A DNA stretch of 64,000 nucleotides from Pseudomonas sp. AB6 (GCF_034314105.1 NZ_JAVIWJ010000001.1:965501-1029500); one strand, 5' to 3'; shown: positions 1 to 9,283, counted from the first letter of the stretch. Program-made: numbers and translations. Notes: generated by a model from the letters alone, not told the origin.

Positions 1-730
1 TGGCTTGCATCAGTGTGTCAACGTCATTGGTAATTAGGGGCCCACGGGGTTGGAATGCTACGGCCTGACCTTTGTGATTGTAGTCCCAGCGGTATATTGC
101 GCCGGTTAAACGGATGTTGAGGCAGCGGTGCTGGTCAAGGTCTTCAGGTTTGCGTGGATGTTCACGGCCAAGTAAGTAGCTGGGGGCTGCGACAGTGGCA
201 ATGCGATGAGGGCCGCCTAGGGGGACAGCGACAACATCCTGGGCAAGGTTCTCGCCCACGCGTATACCCGCATCGAAGCCGCCTGCGACGACGTCCAATA
301 GGGCGTTATCGCAATGGATCTCCACGGTGATGTCCGGGTAGGTATCGATAAACGCCAGCAAATGAGGCATTAGCAAAATGTCGGCAGCGGTGCGCGAGAG
401 ATTGAGGCGCAGCAGCCCAGTGGGTTTGTCCCGCAACTCGTTGACATCTTCTATGGCTGAGGCCAATGCAGCTAGACCCGGTTGTGCTTGGTGAAGAAAT
501 CGCTGACCTATTTCGGTAACTCCGACCCGCCGCGTCGAGCGTTCCAACAGCCGAACGCCAAGGCGCGCTTCAAAGTTACGTAAGGTTTGAGAAAGGGCAG
601 ATGGTGATACCCCCATCTGCGCGGCCGCCTTAGTAAAACTCCCGTGTCTTGCTACTTGGGCAAATGCGGCGATACCCGGCAATAGCTCCGCAGGCAGGAC
701 GCCATTGTGAAGCAGTGCTTCATACTGCAT
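1..730 (-). CDS. LysR-family transcriptional regulator (3' end outside window)
   Basis: The reading frame opens at an ATG (728-730) and stays open to the window edge, so the C-terminus is missing. The N-terminal winged helix-turn-helix is clear: residues about 20-60 include FTKAAAQMGVSPSALSQTLR and then LGVRLLERSTRRVGVTE. The LysR substrate-binding domain follows (TGLLRLNLSRTAADILLMP, then an AGGFDAGIR segment). It is divergent from the SDR gene at 803 with 72 bp between them. That is the classic arrangement in which a LysR protein controls the neighbouring enzyme, but the effector cannot be read from sequence. Family assignment is firm. Confidence 0.9.
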   Translation of the reverse strand, partial: MQYEALLHNGVLPAELLPGIAAFAQVARHGSFTKAAAQMGVSPSALSQTLRNFEARLGVRLLERSTRRVGVTEIGQRFLHQAQPGLAALASAIEDVNELRDKPTGLLRLNLSRTAADILLMPHLLAFIDTYPDITVEIHCDNALLDVVAGGFDAGIRVGENLAQDVVAVPLGGPHRIATVAAPSYLLGREHPRKPEDLDQHRCLNIRLTGAIYRWDYNHKGQAVAFQPRGPLITNDVDTLMQA

Positions 731-802
731 GCCGTTGGCTCCGCTTATTCAATGATATGACCCAGCCTAACATGGCTGTTCAATTTCACAGGAGCAGTCC
801 TT

Positions 803-1543
803 ATGAGTCATTTATCTGGAAAAGTCGCTATTGTCACAGGCTCCTCGAAGGGTATAGGTGCGGCTATCGCTGAGCGCTTGGCCGCTGATGGCGCCAAAGT
901 TGTCGTCAATTACTCACGCAGCGCCGAAGACGCGGATAAAGTTGTGCAACGCATCGTCTCGACAGGTGGCGAAGCCTTTGCGTGCAGGGCTGACATTTCC
1001 AATCCGTCGGATATTGCGCCGTTGATTGAGGCCGCAGTCGGGGCGTTCGGGCGCCTGGATATTCTGATCAATAATGCGGGTGTGTATAAGCAGGACTCGC
1101 TTGAGGCGTTGAGTGCCGAAAGTTTCGATGAGCACTTCAACCTGAACGTACGCGGATTGCTGCTTACAACCCAAGCAGCCGCACGGGTAATGAAGGCCGG
1201 TTCGGTTATCGTCAATATCAGCTCGGGTCTGGCTCATAGCCCGTACCCAAGCGTACATGTGTATTGCGCCACCAAAGGCGCGGTAAACACATTGACCCGC
1301 TCTCTCGCTATGGAGTTGGGCCCCCGAGGCATACGCGTGGTTGGCATCGCGCCGGGGTTTGTGCACACGGAGGGTAATGCGGAATCGGCCAAAGGCATGG
1401 ATGAATTCTTTACCGCCAAGACCCCCATGGGGCGTGTGGGTAAACCCAAGGATATTGCGGCATCGGTGGCTTATGTGGTGTCTGAGGATGCCGCCTGGGT
1501 GACGGGCAATACCATCGATGTAGCGGGAGGGATGATTTTCTAG
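803..1543 (+). CDS. SDR-family NAD(P)-dependent oxidoreductase (3-oxoacyl-ACP-reductase-like)
   Basis: 246 aa, the usual length of a classical short-chain dehydrogenase. The Rossmann motif TGSSKGIG is at residues 12-19, NNAG at 90-93, and the catalytic Ser about 140 and YCATK (Tyr154, Lys158) follow. The start is supported by an AGGAG Shine-Dalgarno about 9 bases upstream of the ATG. It is transcribed away from the LysR gene at 730 and is probably its target (inference from position). The substrate is unknown. FabG-like sequence alone does not imply a role in fatty acid synthesis, because no other fab gene is near. Confidence 0.9.
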   Translation: MSHLSGKVAIVTGSSKGIGAAIAERLAADGAKVVVNYSRSAEDADKVVQRIVSTGGEAFACRADISNPSDIAPLIEAAVGAFGRLDILINNAGVYKQDSLEALSAESFDEHFNLNVRGLLLTTQAAARVMKAGSVIVNISSGLAHSPYPSVHVYCATKGAVNTLTRSLAMELGPRGIRVVGIAPGFVHTEGNAESAKGMDEFFTAKTPMGRVGKPKDIAASVAYVVSEDAAWVTGNTIDVAGGMIF

Positions 1544-1639
1544 CATCAAGCAGCCTTCGGCCTATTAACGGCGTCATCGACTCTAGCTAAGGTCGATTAG
1601 GTAATGTCTCTAGTGTGCGGTTTTCAAAATAGCCCGCGC

Positions 1640-2536
1640 TCAATTGGCCTTAATAAAGTCCACAAATGCTCTAAGGGGAGAGGGCACGTAGCGGCGCCCT
1701 GGGTAATACAAAAATGGTCCGGTAAAGTTCTGCCACCAGGGCTCAAGTACTGGTTCCAGTACCCCAACGTCCAAGTAAGGCCGCAGCCAGTCCTCGAATA
1801 AGTAAACGATGCCCAAGCCGTCAATCGCAGCCTGTACCGCCAAGTCCACGGCACCTCCCACCCTGACAATCAACGGACCCGTGGGGTCGACGCGGAGAGT
1901 TTCGCCGTCACGTTCGTATTCCCAGGGTGGCATCGAGCCGCTGGGAAACTTGCCTCGCAGGCAGGCGTGATCGAGCAGGTCGCGAGGATGTTGGGGCCGA
2001 CCTCTGGCATTCAGATAGGCCGGCGATGCGGCAGTTGCGAAACGTTGAAAGCGTGGGCCGATAGGAACGGCGATCATGTCCTGTTCAAGTCGCTCATCGT
2101 AGCGAATGCCCGCGTCACAACCCGCCGCGAGCATGTCAACGAAGCTCTCTTCGACGATCACCTCCAAGCGGATATCGGGGTAGGCGTGCAGGAACGGCGT
2201 GATAATTCCTGGAAGTACCAGTCGTGCGGCGCTGACGGGGACGTTCAGCTTCAGGGTGCCCGACGGCCGTTCGCGAAACTCGTTGACCACATCAAGCGCC
2301 GATTCGACCTCGCCCAGTGCGGGGACGATGCGTTCCATCAATCGTGCGCCAGCCTCCGTTGGTGCCACGCTGCGGGTGGTGCGATTGAGCAAGCGCACGC
2401 CGAGCCGAGCTTCCATGCGTCGGACCCCGTCGCTGAGACTTGAGGCCGATTTCCCACTCGCACGGGCGCCCTCGCGAAATCCGCCGGCGTTCACCACGGC
2501 CACAAACGCCAGCAAGTCTTGAATATCTGTCGCCAT
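1640..2536 (-). CDS. LysR-family transcriptional regulator
   Basis: 298 aa, a full-length LysR protein. The N-terminal HTH (about residues 5-62) reads FREGARASGKSASSLSDGVR followed by LGVRLLNRTTRSVAPTEAG. The effector domain starts near residue 90 with SGTLKLNVPVSAARLVLPG. It is divergent from the aldo-keto reductase at 2636 with about 100 bp between, so it probably regulates that gene. It resembles the LysR proteins at 1-730 and 28915-29808 (same subfamily features: an RTTRSV-type motif and a CDAGIRYDE/GFDAGIR segment), as is usual for Pseudomonas regulator-oxidoreductase pairs. Confidence 0.92.
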   Translation of the reverse strand: MATDIQDLLAFVAVVNAGGFREGARASGKSASSLSDGVRRMEARLGVRLLNRTTRSVAPTEAGARLMERIVPALGEVESALDVVNEFRERPSGTLKLNVPVSAARLVLPGIITPFLHAYPDIRLEVIVEESFVDMLAAGCDAGIRYDERLEQDMIAVPIGPRFQRFATAASPAYLNARGRPQHPRDLLDHACLRGKFPSGSMPPWEYERDGETLRVDPTGPLIVRVGGAVDLAVQAAIDGLGIVYLFEDWLRPYLDVGVLEPVLEPWWQNFTGPFLYYPGRRYVPSPLRAFVDFIKAN

Positions 2537-2635
2537 TGTTCGCTACTCCGTACAGCCCGTGCCGATTGCACCTGATTATCAGTAGAGTGGTCAATGACTA
2601 TAGTGGATCTACATACATTGGATGGGGCACACAAA

Positions 2636-3499
2636 ATGAGCGACATCAGCACAGCAGGCACCTATTTACTCGGCGACCGGACAGTTAATCGGATGGGCTA
2701 CGGTGCAATGCAGTTGGCGGGTCCGCAAGTATTCGGTCCGCCTAAAGACCCGAAAGCGGCAGTCGCCGTACTACGCGAAGCCTTGGCAGCCGGGGTAAAC
2801 CACTTTGATACGGCCGACTTCTACGGACCGCATGTCACCAACCAGATCATCCGCGAAGCCTTGCACCCCTACGCTCAGGACTTGGTGATCGTGACCAAGG
2901 TCGGCGCCCAGCGTGGAGCTGACGCCTCATGGAACCCGGCACAAACCCCAGCCGAATTGACCCGCGCCGTGCATGACAACCTGAGCAACTTGGGTCTAGA
3001 CGTACTGGAAGTGGTGAACTTTCGGGCGTGGGGCGATATTCACTCGCCCTCCGAAGAGTCCATCGAAGAACAGTTCACCGCCCTGGCCGAATTGCAACGC
3101 CAAGGCCTCATTCGCCATCTGGGACTGAGCAACGTCACGGCAACGCAGGTCAAGCAAGCGCAGGGCATTGCCGACATCGTTTGCGTCCAGAACCACTACA
3201 ACCTGTCCCACCGGCATGACGAACAACTCATCGCCGAGTTGGGCGCGCAGGGCATCGCCTATGTGCCGTTCTTCCCCATGGGTGGGTTTACACCGCTGCA
3301 ATCGGACGTTCTTTCGAGCGTTGCTGTGAAGTTGGGTGCTTCACCGCTGTGTGTGGCGCTGGCCTGGTTGCTGCAGCGAGCGCCAAATATTTTGCTGATT
3401 CCGGGGACGTCGTCCGTGGCGCATTTGCGGGAGAATTTGTCTGCGAGTGAGTTGATGATTGGGGCGCAATTGTTGGGTGAGCTGGAGGGGGTGGTTTAG
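2636..3499 (+). CDS. pdxI: aldo/keto reductase, YdbC/PdxI-type (probable pyridoxal reductase)
   Basis: 287 aa from the ATG at 2636. An in-frame ATG at 2594 would add 14 residues that do not look like the family. The protein follows the E. coli YdbC (PdxI) pattern closely: NRMGYGAMQLAGP at the start, HFDTADFYGPHVTNQIIREA with the catalytic Asp and Tyr, a VTKVGA Lys strand, GLSNVTATQVKQAQ and IPGTSSVAHLRENL. In E. coli this enzyme reduces pyridoxal to pyridoxine with NADPH in vitamin B6 salvage. Assigning that reaction here is by family. The tetrad His is replaced by Arg (VVNFR), as in YdbC-type enzymes. It is divergent from the LysR gene at 2536. Confidence 0.85.
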   Translation: MSDISTAGTYLLGDRTVNRMGYGAMQLAGPQVFGPPKDPKAAVAVLREALAAGVNHFDTADFYGPHVTNQIIREALHPYAQDLVIVTKVGAQRGADASWNPAQTPAELTRAVHDNLSNLGLDVLEVVNFRAWGDIHSPSEESIEEQFTALAELQRQGLIRHLGLSNVTATQVKQAQGIADIVCVQNHYNLSHRHDEQLIAELGAQGIAYVPFFPMGGFTPLQSDVLSSVAVKLGASPLCVALAWLLQRAPNILLIPGTSSVAHLRENLSASELMIGAQLLGELEGVV

Positions 3500-3584
3500 G
3501 GGTTGATACATCGTGGCCAGCGTTGCGGCTCGGCGGCAAAGGTCGCGTTTAACTTGGCTCGCTATCGCAGTCCTTGAAGCCTTT

Positions 3585-3606
3585 GCGGGCAAGCCTTGCT
3601 CCTGCC
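3585..3606. repeat. degenerate REP-like sequence
   Basis: A GC-rich imperfect palindrome (GCGGGCAAGC...GCTCCTGCC) of the kind that Pseudomonas REP units show, in the 288-bp gap between the converging genes ending at 3499 and 3788. Nothing else in the gap is supported. A short minus-strand open stretch near 3690-3780 ends with a protein-like tail (YEDWLRLQ) but has no start codon. Confidence 0.3.
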
Positions 3607-3787
3607 ATCCTGAGTCGTAATAGTTTGCTTTCAACCCAAGCAGGCGGCTATCTCTTTGGGATTCCATGCGCTGCGGTTTTTGGGTCAGATGCTTCACTGC
3701 AGGCGTAGCCAGTCCTCATACGCAAACGCGTTGAGCAATTGCTGCCTCTCACACGGGAGCTTGGATTCAGCTATCAGGCATCACATT

Positions 3788-4378
3788 TCAATAAGGCATC
3801 CCATTCGCTCGTTGACGTCTCAAAGCCTGCGCATACCATTCAAACTCATCCAGAAATCTGTTCATTTGTTTAGTTGTGCGTTTTTCCTTGGGCTGTCCGT
3901 CATCAGCCAAGGCATCGCCGATGTTAGGTATGGAAAACAGGCTGGGTATGCTCGGCATGCCCAATTCTCCCAAGATCATGCGCAGTTGCATGGCGGCTCG
4001 CACGCCGCCAAACCTTCCTGCGGAATAACAAGTGATTGCGGAAGGGCGCCACATGTACTCTTCGAGAAAGTGGTCAAGCAGATTTTTCAGCGCTGGCGGG
4101 ACGCCGTGATTGTATTCCGCGCTCACCAACAGAAAACCATCGGCACGGCGGTAAAGAGTGGCAAGTTGCTCCAGCTCGGCCGGTGCCGAGCCTTTGGGGT
4201 ATTCCTTATACATGCGGTCCAGCAGAGGCAGGCGAGTCACCATAGGGTCTACGAGAACCGCCTCGTGCCCACGCTTTTCAAGCGCTGCCAAGAGCAAGCG
4301 AGCGGCTTTGATGCCTTGACGATCGGAACGCACGGAGCCCAGTAATACAGCGATGGTCAGGGGCGAGGTGTCGGTCAT
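3788..4378 (-). CDS. NADPH-dependent FMN reductase-family flavoprotein
   Basis: 196 aa from the ATG at 4378, which has an AGGA about 10 bases upstream. A longer frame to 4435 adds a poor leader. This is a flavodoxin-like fold: IAVLLGSVRSDRQG is the phosphate-binding loop near residues 9-22, and SAEYNHGVPPALKNLLDH is the FMN-family signature near residues 90-107. Members use NAD(P)H to reduce FMN, quinones or azo dyes. The physiological substrate cannot be told. It is a stand-alone cytoplasmic gene, convergent with the aldo-keto reductase. Confidence 0.88.
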   Translation of the reverse strand: MTDTSPLTIAVLLGSVRSDRQGIKAARLLLAALEKRGHEAVLVDPMVTRLPLLDRMYKEYPKGSAPAELEQLATLYRRADGFLLVSAEYNHGVPPALKNLLDHFLEEYMWRPSAITCYSAGRFGGVRAAMQLRMILGELGMPSIPSLFSIPNIGDALADDGQPKEKRTTKQMNRFLDEFEWYAQALRRQRANGMPY

Positions 4379-4651
4379 TGTATGGGTTCCTGGATGAGTG
4401 AATCGTTCTACGCAATAGATCCAATATAGGCCCAATGGTGCGGCGCGGTAGCGAGCTCCGGCGGCGCCGTTTGATGGCGAGCCGGTAGAGGTGCGCCGTG
4501 TTGAGGCGATGCACGGCGGGCCATCCGGCTTTGCCGGGCTTTATTCAGGCGCGGTCAACCGTTGTTAGCGCTAAGAAGCGTTATGATAGACGCCGCCCGA
4601 CGCTGGCATGATGAGGCCAGGGGCGCCTTGACCTTCGGAGCCCGATACTCG

Positions 4652-5341
4652 ATGTCCATGATCACCCTTTTTCAAATGCCGCCGCCTGAACCCATTAAAG
4701 ACCAGATATTGAAGATGGTTGTGGACTACCTAACTGACATCAGCATGGTGGCCATCGCGCCGAGTAATCCGCTTTACAGCCTTTATCAATACGGCATCGG
4801 CTTCGAGGTCCATCTTTACCTGAATGCAATGGACGGATCAAAAGGCATTCCCGTCGAATTAATCGTGGCGCTGGATGTTGAGGATACTTCTAAGGTCTTA
4901 GGTTTCTTGCTGTATTTACCGGTGACAGATGATCCCGATGCCTGCGCCGTGCCATACATGGCCGTGTGTGCGACTCATAGACGTCAAGGCATTGCCCGCT
5001 CGATGCTCCAGGAATTGCTCGGTCGGTACCCACACGCTGAACTGGCCTGCACCGCTGCCAAAGTGCCGTATTTCGAGTCTATGGGCTTTCAGGTATTGAC
5101 CGCCCGCGGCCCACAGATTGTCATGAACACCCGTGATCACGGTACGAGCGGGTTGCTGGCGGTGCTGGACGTCGCACCGATTTATAGCTCGCTGGAAGTT
5201 CGGCAGATTCATTTGTATTTGCTGAAACAACACGGAAAAAAAGCGATGGAAGAGGCTGAAAAAAAACGCGACCGACACCTTGATCAGATGACGCGCCAAG
5301 CGACGGCGCTTGTGATTGAACGGCGCGCTGCCGTCTTATGA
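4652..5341 (+). CDS. GNAT-family N-acetyltransferase
   Basis: 229 aa from the ATG at 4652 (MSMITLFQMPPPEP). In-frame ATGs at 4562 and 4583 are possible but give an unlikely leader. The acetyl-CoA loop is visible as HRRQGIARSMLQ and is followed by a YFESMGF strand typical of GNAT folds. The C-terminal 60 residues are charged and helical (KKAMEEAEKKRDRHLDQMTR) and lie outside the catalytic fold. Its stop overlaps the start of the M15 peptidase gene by 4 bases (ATGA), so the two are translationally coupled. Acetyl acceptor unknown. Confidence 0.75.
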   Translation: MSMITLFQMPPPEPIKDQILKMVVDYLTDISMVAIAPSNPLYSLYQYGIGFEVHLYLNAMDGSKGIPVELIVALDVEDTSKVLGFLLYLPVTDDPDACAVPYMAVCATHRRQGIARSMLQELLGRYPHAELACTAAKVPYFESMGFQVLTARGPQIVMNTRDHGTSGLLAVLDVAPIYSSLEVRQIHLYLLKQHGKKAMEEAEKKRDRHLDQMTRQATALVIERRAAVL

Positions 5342-5865
5342 TGTGCTACACGCCCGCTGCGCTGCGGATGCTTGATTGCCTAGGTATATCGCTACACTTC
5401 GTTATTGATCGCAATCTGCAAGAGTTCATTGAGGTGAAGGCCTTGGAGCTTGCCGAAGTTGATGCTAACGCAAGAAAGCACCTGTTACTGCCCATCGCTG
5501 CAGAGGCGTGGCGACAGTTGAAGTTTTCCGCCGGTAGTTGTGGTGTGGATATTCACATTATTTCGGCGTTCAGAAGCGTTGAGCGGCAGGCGGAAATAAT
5601 AAAAAGGAAACTAGACTCGGGTTTGAGTATTGAAACCATTCTTGCGGTTTCGGCTCCTCCCTTCTTCAGCGAGCACCACACGGGTTGCGCTGTTGATATA
5701 GGAACTTGCGGAAGCGTTGCACTAGAGCGTGAATTCGAAGAGACGTTGGCTTTTAAATGGTTAGAAAAAAACGCGGGATCATTCGGCTTTCAGATGTCTT
5801 ACCCGATCAACAATGCTGCCGGCTATGGGTACGAGCCTTGGCATTGGAGATTTAGACAAGGTTGA
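5338..5865 (+). CDS. M15-family peptidase (D-Ala-D-Ala carboxypeptidase/VanY-like)
   Basis: 175 aa. The M15 zinc site is present: SAFRSVERQ leads into SEHHTGCAVDIG (His and Asp ligands) and the C-terminal EPWHWRF (third His with the catalytic Glu). The family cuts the D-Ala-D-Ala end or other peptide bonds of peptidoglycan. No signal peptide is visible, so export, or phage-style release with a holin, would be needed for it to reach the wall. It overlaps the GNAT gene by 4 bases. The pair may be a mobile cassette, but no integrase is nearby. Confidence 0.8.
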   Translation: MMCYTPAALRMLDCLGISLHFVIDRNLQEFIEVKALELAEVDANARKHLLLPIAAEAWRQLKFSAGSCGVDIHIISAFRSVERQAEIIKRKLDSGLSIETILAVSAPPFFSEHHTGCAVDIGTCGSVALEREFEETLAFKWLEKNAGSFGFQMSYPINNAAGYGYEPWHWRFRQG

Positions 5866-5991
5866 CGTCATTTTAGTGTAGGTGGATGCCCAACAAGCTT
5901 GCGCGGTTAAGTCCTAAAAAGCGTCAGAAGTGCGCGAACATGCTCATACCGCAGGACGCGAGTTTGACCACGCGATGTCCAGTCCAGTTGA

Positions 5992-6720
5992 TCAAAAAAA
6001 CGAGCGTACTACTTTGAGCGTAACCGTGGTTTCGCACTCGGAGTTATGACCGCTGTACGCACTGCAATTGGCGCCAGTGAGGCTTGAGCCGCTATACACC
6101 AGGTTCATGTTCATGCCCATCAACGGGCGCGAAACGTTGAACGACCAGTCTTTGTATGTGCTCACCATGCCTCCGTCTTCAATCAAGGTTGGCGTGTCGA
6201 GTTGGTGATTGCCGTATTGCATGCGCAAATCGACTCCCAGAGGTGCAATGCCACCCAGGTCGAGAAACAGCGTACTGTCTTGGCGTCCGGCGTCGTTACT
6301 GAACGCGGTACCTATGCGGGAATCGAAAACCTGGAAGCCAGCATAAAGCTCATGGCTATCAATCTGGTCGGTGTTGGGATAGCTGTACCGAATGACCCCC
6401 AATTCATAGCCCAATGTTTTGTCGAACGGCTTTTTAAAGCCCATGTAGGAATCTACTTCGAGTGAACTTTGCGGGGCGATGCCTGCGTGGGGTGACCACT
6501 GACCAACGTAAAAGCCACTGTCATGCGTCAGGTCTAGACCGCCGTGGAATGTTGAGCCACCACTCGTAGGCGTGACGAGACCTTGAGCCATACTACGGCT
6601 GGGCGTGGTTCCGAGTTTAAGGCTAAAGTCGCCGAGGTCTCGGACAATGACCTGCGCCGCGACCGTCTGGCAAACGAGCAAAGTGCTGACAATCAGCGCG
6701 TAACAGCGAGCATGAGGCAT
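5992..6720 (-). CDS. TorF-family putative porin / outer-membrane protein
   Basis: 242 aa with a cleavable signal peptide (residues 1-22, ending VAAQ). The mature part alternates polar and aromatic residues as in a beta-barrel and ends in Phe (VVRSFF), the C-terminal signal for BamA-dependent insertion. GGLDLTHDSGFYVGQW and ELGVIRYSYP resemble the TIGR02001/Gcw_chp family called TorF. The role is unknown, possibly small-molecule passage across the outer membrane. It is monocistronic, convergent with the M15 gene. Confidence 0.7.
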   Translation of the reverse strand: MPHARCYALIVSTLLVCQTVAAQVIVRDLGDFSLKLGTTPSRSMAQGLVTPTSGGSTFHGGLDLTHDSGFYVGQWSPHAGIAPQSSLEVDSYMGFKKPFDKTLGYELGVIRYSYPNTDQIDSHELYAGFQVFDSRIGTAFSNDAGRQDSTLFLDLGGIAPLGVDLRMQYGNHQLDTPTLIEDGGMVSTYKDWSFNVSRPLMGMNMNLVYSGSSLTGANCSAYSGHNSECETTVTLKVVRSFF

Positions 6721-6835
6721 ACCTCACTCCTTGGATGGTGAGGAGTGGAGTCGATGGTGTCTAATCGATGTAGCCTAAGCCTGATGAGAACCGCGAGCTA
6801 GAGCTCCCAAGGATACCGGGGAATAAGCGGATGAC

Positions 6836-6850
6836 TCGACCACTGGTCGA
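6836..6850. promoter_or_regulatory. perfect 15-bp palindrome upstream of the porin gene
   Basis: TCGACCACTGGTCGA is a perfect inverted repeat around a central C, in the 203-bp gap between the ClC gene and the start of the TorF-like gene (both on the minus strand). It lies about 115 bp upstream of the porin ATG and could be an operator. The regulator is not known. Confidence 0.35.
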
Positions 6851-6923
6851 ATCAGTACAAAAAATGTTACATCGAGAATGACCACTCTTGATAACCAATG
6901 GAAGGGTTTTCCCAATCTAGCGT

Positions 6924-8270
6924 TTACTTAAAGTGAGCGTCGAGTACGGCGGCAGTGACCTTGGGTGCCGTTTGTTCACGTTGAGAGGATTGCAGAAAGC
7001 CAAGTGCCAGTTGCTGATATAACTCAGGTCCGAATCGCGAGCTGACGGCTCTCGAGATAAGCGCGATGCCCATCAGGCTGATAACCATGCCGTGACTGTC
7101 GATCATTTCCATCACAATGATCGCCGAGGTGATGGGCGATTGAGTGACGGCGGCAAGGAATCCAGCCATGCACAACGCAATGATGGGTTGCGGGGCCAAA
7201 TTGAAAAGCTCGGCGACGTTTGCTCCTAACGAAGCCCCTACTGCGAGAGACGGTGCAAAGATGCCGCCAGGAATACCGGAAAAATAGGTCGCCAGGGTGG
7301 CCAAAAACCGAGTAGCGGCGGCGTACCAAGGAATGCTTTGTCCATGGTTAATGATCTGAGTAGCGACGCCGTAACCGCTGCCGAAAGAAATACCTCCACT
7401 GACCCATCCCAATGACGCAACCACTAGGCCGCAGATGCCTGCGAACCAGACGGGGTGCATGTCTCTCCATTTCCAAACCACGTTTTTCCGATATCGCTGG
7501 GGCAGCAGCAATAAGCGACTGAAGAGTCCTCCCAATAAACCGCAGAACACGCCCAAGGCAAGCACTGGCACAATGATCTGTCGCGTTACGGCGTCGACAT
7601 CCAATCGGCCGAAGTAGTTGTAGTTCCCCTGCAAGCCAATGGCAATCATCCCGGACAGGATAATCGTGCTTAAAAGCACCCCACTGGTACGTGTTTCTAG
7701 TTTGCGACCCAGCTCTTCCACCGCAAAAGCGATGCCTGCCAAAGGAGTGTTGAATGCCGCAGCAATGCCTGCTGCACCTCCGGCAAGAATCAAGTCTTGA
7801 ACCCTGACAACCCGAGTGTGAGGTAAAAAGCGGTGCGCCGCGTGCATGATGGACGCGGCCACCTGCACCGAGGGGCCTTCTCGGCCGGCTGAAAATCCGC
7901 CCGTCAGCGCCAACGTACCAAGACCAATCTTGCCTAGAGCGATACGCAACGAAATCAGTTTGGTTATCGGTTTTCCGTTGGCTACCAACCGCGTTGCCGC
8001 GATCACCTGAGGAATACCGCTGCCTTGGCTGCCCGGGAAAAAGCGTTGAGTGAGAAATACCACCAACATGCCGAGCAGAGGTGTAAGCAGAAAGGGAAGC
8101 CAGCTGCGACCGGTTGTAACGGTGGCAAAGAGAGCCAACGCCTGATCAGCAAGCTTGGCGAAGAGAACCACCGATAAACCGGCTATCGTGGCTGCGGTCC
8201 AAAGCGTCAAGCGAGTTCGCCAACGGGCAGACGTAAAACGTCCGCGCAACGGTGCAAATATGTATCTCAT
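6924..8270 (-). CDS. ClC-type chloride/proton antiporter
   Basis: 448 aa integral membrane protein. The ClC signatures are in order: GSGIPQV at residues 83-89, GREGPSV from 129 with the gating Glu131, and GIPGGIFAPSL around residue 335. The segment AFAVEELG keeps the EE pair that carries protons in E. coli ClcA, so exchange of two chlorides for one proton is more likely than channel flow. This is inferred from the family. No CBS domains are present. Such proteins are linked to acid tolerance. Monocistronic. Confidence 0.92.
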   Translation of the reverse strand: MRYIFAPLRGRFTSARWRTRLTLWTAATIAGLSVVLFAKLADQALALFATVTTGRSWLPFLLTPLLGMLVVFLTQRFFPGSQGSGIPQVIAATRLVANGKPITKLISLRIALGKIGLGTLALTGGFSAGREGPSVQVAASIMHAAHRFLPHTRVVRVQDLILAGGAAGIAAAFNTPLAGIAFAVEELGRKLETRTSGVLLSTIILSGMIAIGLQGNYNYFGRLDVDAVTRQIIVPVLALGVFCGLLGGLFSRLLLLPQRYRKNVVWKWRDMHPVWFAGICGLVVASLGWVSGGISFGSGYGVATQIINHGQSIPWYAAATRFLATLATYFSGIPGGIFAPSLAVGASLGANVAELFNLAPQPIIALCMAGFLAAVTQSPITSAIIVMEMIDSHGMVISLMGIALISRAVSSRFGPELYQQLALGFLQSSQREQTAPKVTAAVLDAHFK

Positions 8271-8443
8271 TGATGCACCTACTGGCTTAATTGCGGTCAG
8301 GCTAACACACCGCTTGAATCAAATCGGCGATAGGGTACTAAAGAGGGGGACACCACCGTTAGATGGCATAAATTGTCCCCACGCTCAAGCTAACGCGACC
8401 CTGTTTCCCCCAAGCCATGTTCCTGCCTGGAAGAATGGCGGCA

Positions 8444-9283
8444 TCAGCCTAAATCTTCAGCCTGATGCCGCTCCGGCACTTGGCTTGCTTCATCGCCCCA
8501 TGGCCGGTTGACTCGACAGCCACGGATGACCGCAGGCCGGTTGGCGATTTCTTCTGCCCAGCGTTGCAGATGGGTGTACTCCTGCACAGACAGAAACTCG
8601 GCAGCCGAATACAGGTTGCCCCGCACCAATTGGCCGTACCAGGCCCAGACTGCGATGTCAGCGATGGTATAGCCATTCCCCGCCAAATAGGCACTTTCAC
8701 CAAGGCGGCGGTCAAGGACATCCAATTGACGCTTAGTCTCCATGCTGAAGCGATTGATTGGGTATTCAAGCTTTTCCGGTGCATAAGCGTAGAAATGCCC
8801 AAAGCCCCCACCCAGGTACGGCGCTGCACCCATCTGCCAGAAAAGCCAATTCAGAGTTTCCGTGCGCCCGGCCACATCGGTGGGCAGGAAGGCACCGAAT
8901 TTTTCCGCCAGGTAAAGCAAAATCGACCCAGACTCAAAGACTCGAATCGCCGGCTCCACGCTGTGATCCAGCAAGGCCGGGATTTTTGAGTTGGGGTTGA
9001 TGGCGACAAAACCGCTGGAGAACTGGTCGCCGTCGTTAATACGGATCAGCCACGCATCGTACTCGGCGTCGGTATGCCCAAGCGCCAGTAGCTCTTCGAG
9101 CAGGATAGTTACCTTCACGCCATTGGGCGTGGCCAATGAGTAGAGCTGCAGCGGGTGTTTTCCAATGGGCAACACCTTATCGTGGGTTGGTCCCGCAACC
9201 GGGCGGTTGATGCTGGCGAACTGGCCGCCAGATGGCGCGTTGTTTTTCCAGACCTTCGGTGGAACATAGGACGCTTTGCTCAT
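8444..9283 (-). CDS. yghU: glutathione-dependent disulfide-bond oxidoreductase YghU
   Basis: 279 aa, close to the E. coli YghU length. The long N-terminal arm (YVPPKVWKN) and the thioredoxin-fold part with SLATPNGVKVTILLEEL and NPNSKIPALLDH are diagnostic of the Nu-class glutathione transferases, which bind two glutathiones and act on disulfides and peroxides. The C-terminal all-helical domain (YTIADIAVWAWYGQL) is complete. It is preceded on the minus strand by about 45 bp, then REP-like DNA at 9364. Confidence 0.92.
   Translation of the reverse strand: MSKASYVPPKVWKNNAPSGGQFASINRPVAGPTHDKVLPIGKHPLQLYSLATPNGVKVTILLEELLALGHTDAEYDAWLIRINDGDQFSSGFVAINPNSKIPALLDHSVEPAIRVFESGSILLYLAEKFGAFLPTDVAGRTETLNWLFWQMGAAPYLGGGFGHFYAYAPEKLEYPINRFSMETKRQLDVLDRRLGESAYLAGNGYTIADIAVWAWYGQLVRGNLYSAAEFLSVQEYTHLQRWAEEIANRPAVIRGCRVNRPWGDEASQVPERHQAEDLG

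Noticed and set aside
1604..1869. Small frames around the end of the LysR gene at 1640
   Set aside because: They are shadows of the LysR coding sequence.
3690..3786. Coding-like tails on both strands (YEDWLRLQ minus; an AraC-like LTRELGFSYQASHFNKA plus)
   Set aside because: Both are short, without starts, and mutually exclusive. Too little to call a remnant.
4440..4600. Possible integron attC site before the GNAT/M15 pair
   Set aside because: A GTTAGC core is present, but it lacks the purine run and the paired arms of an attC.
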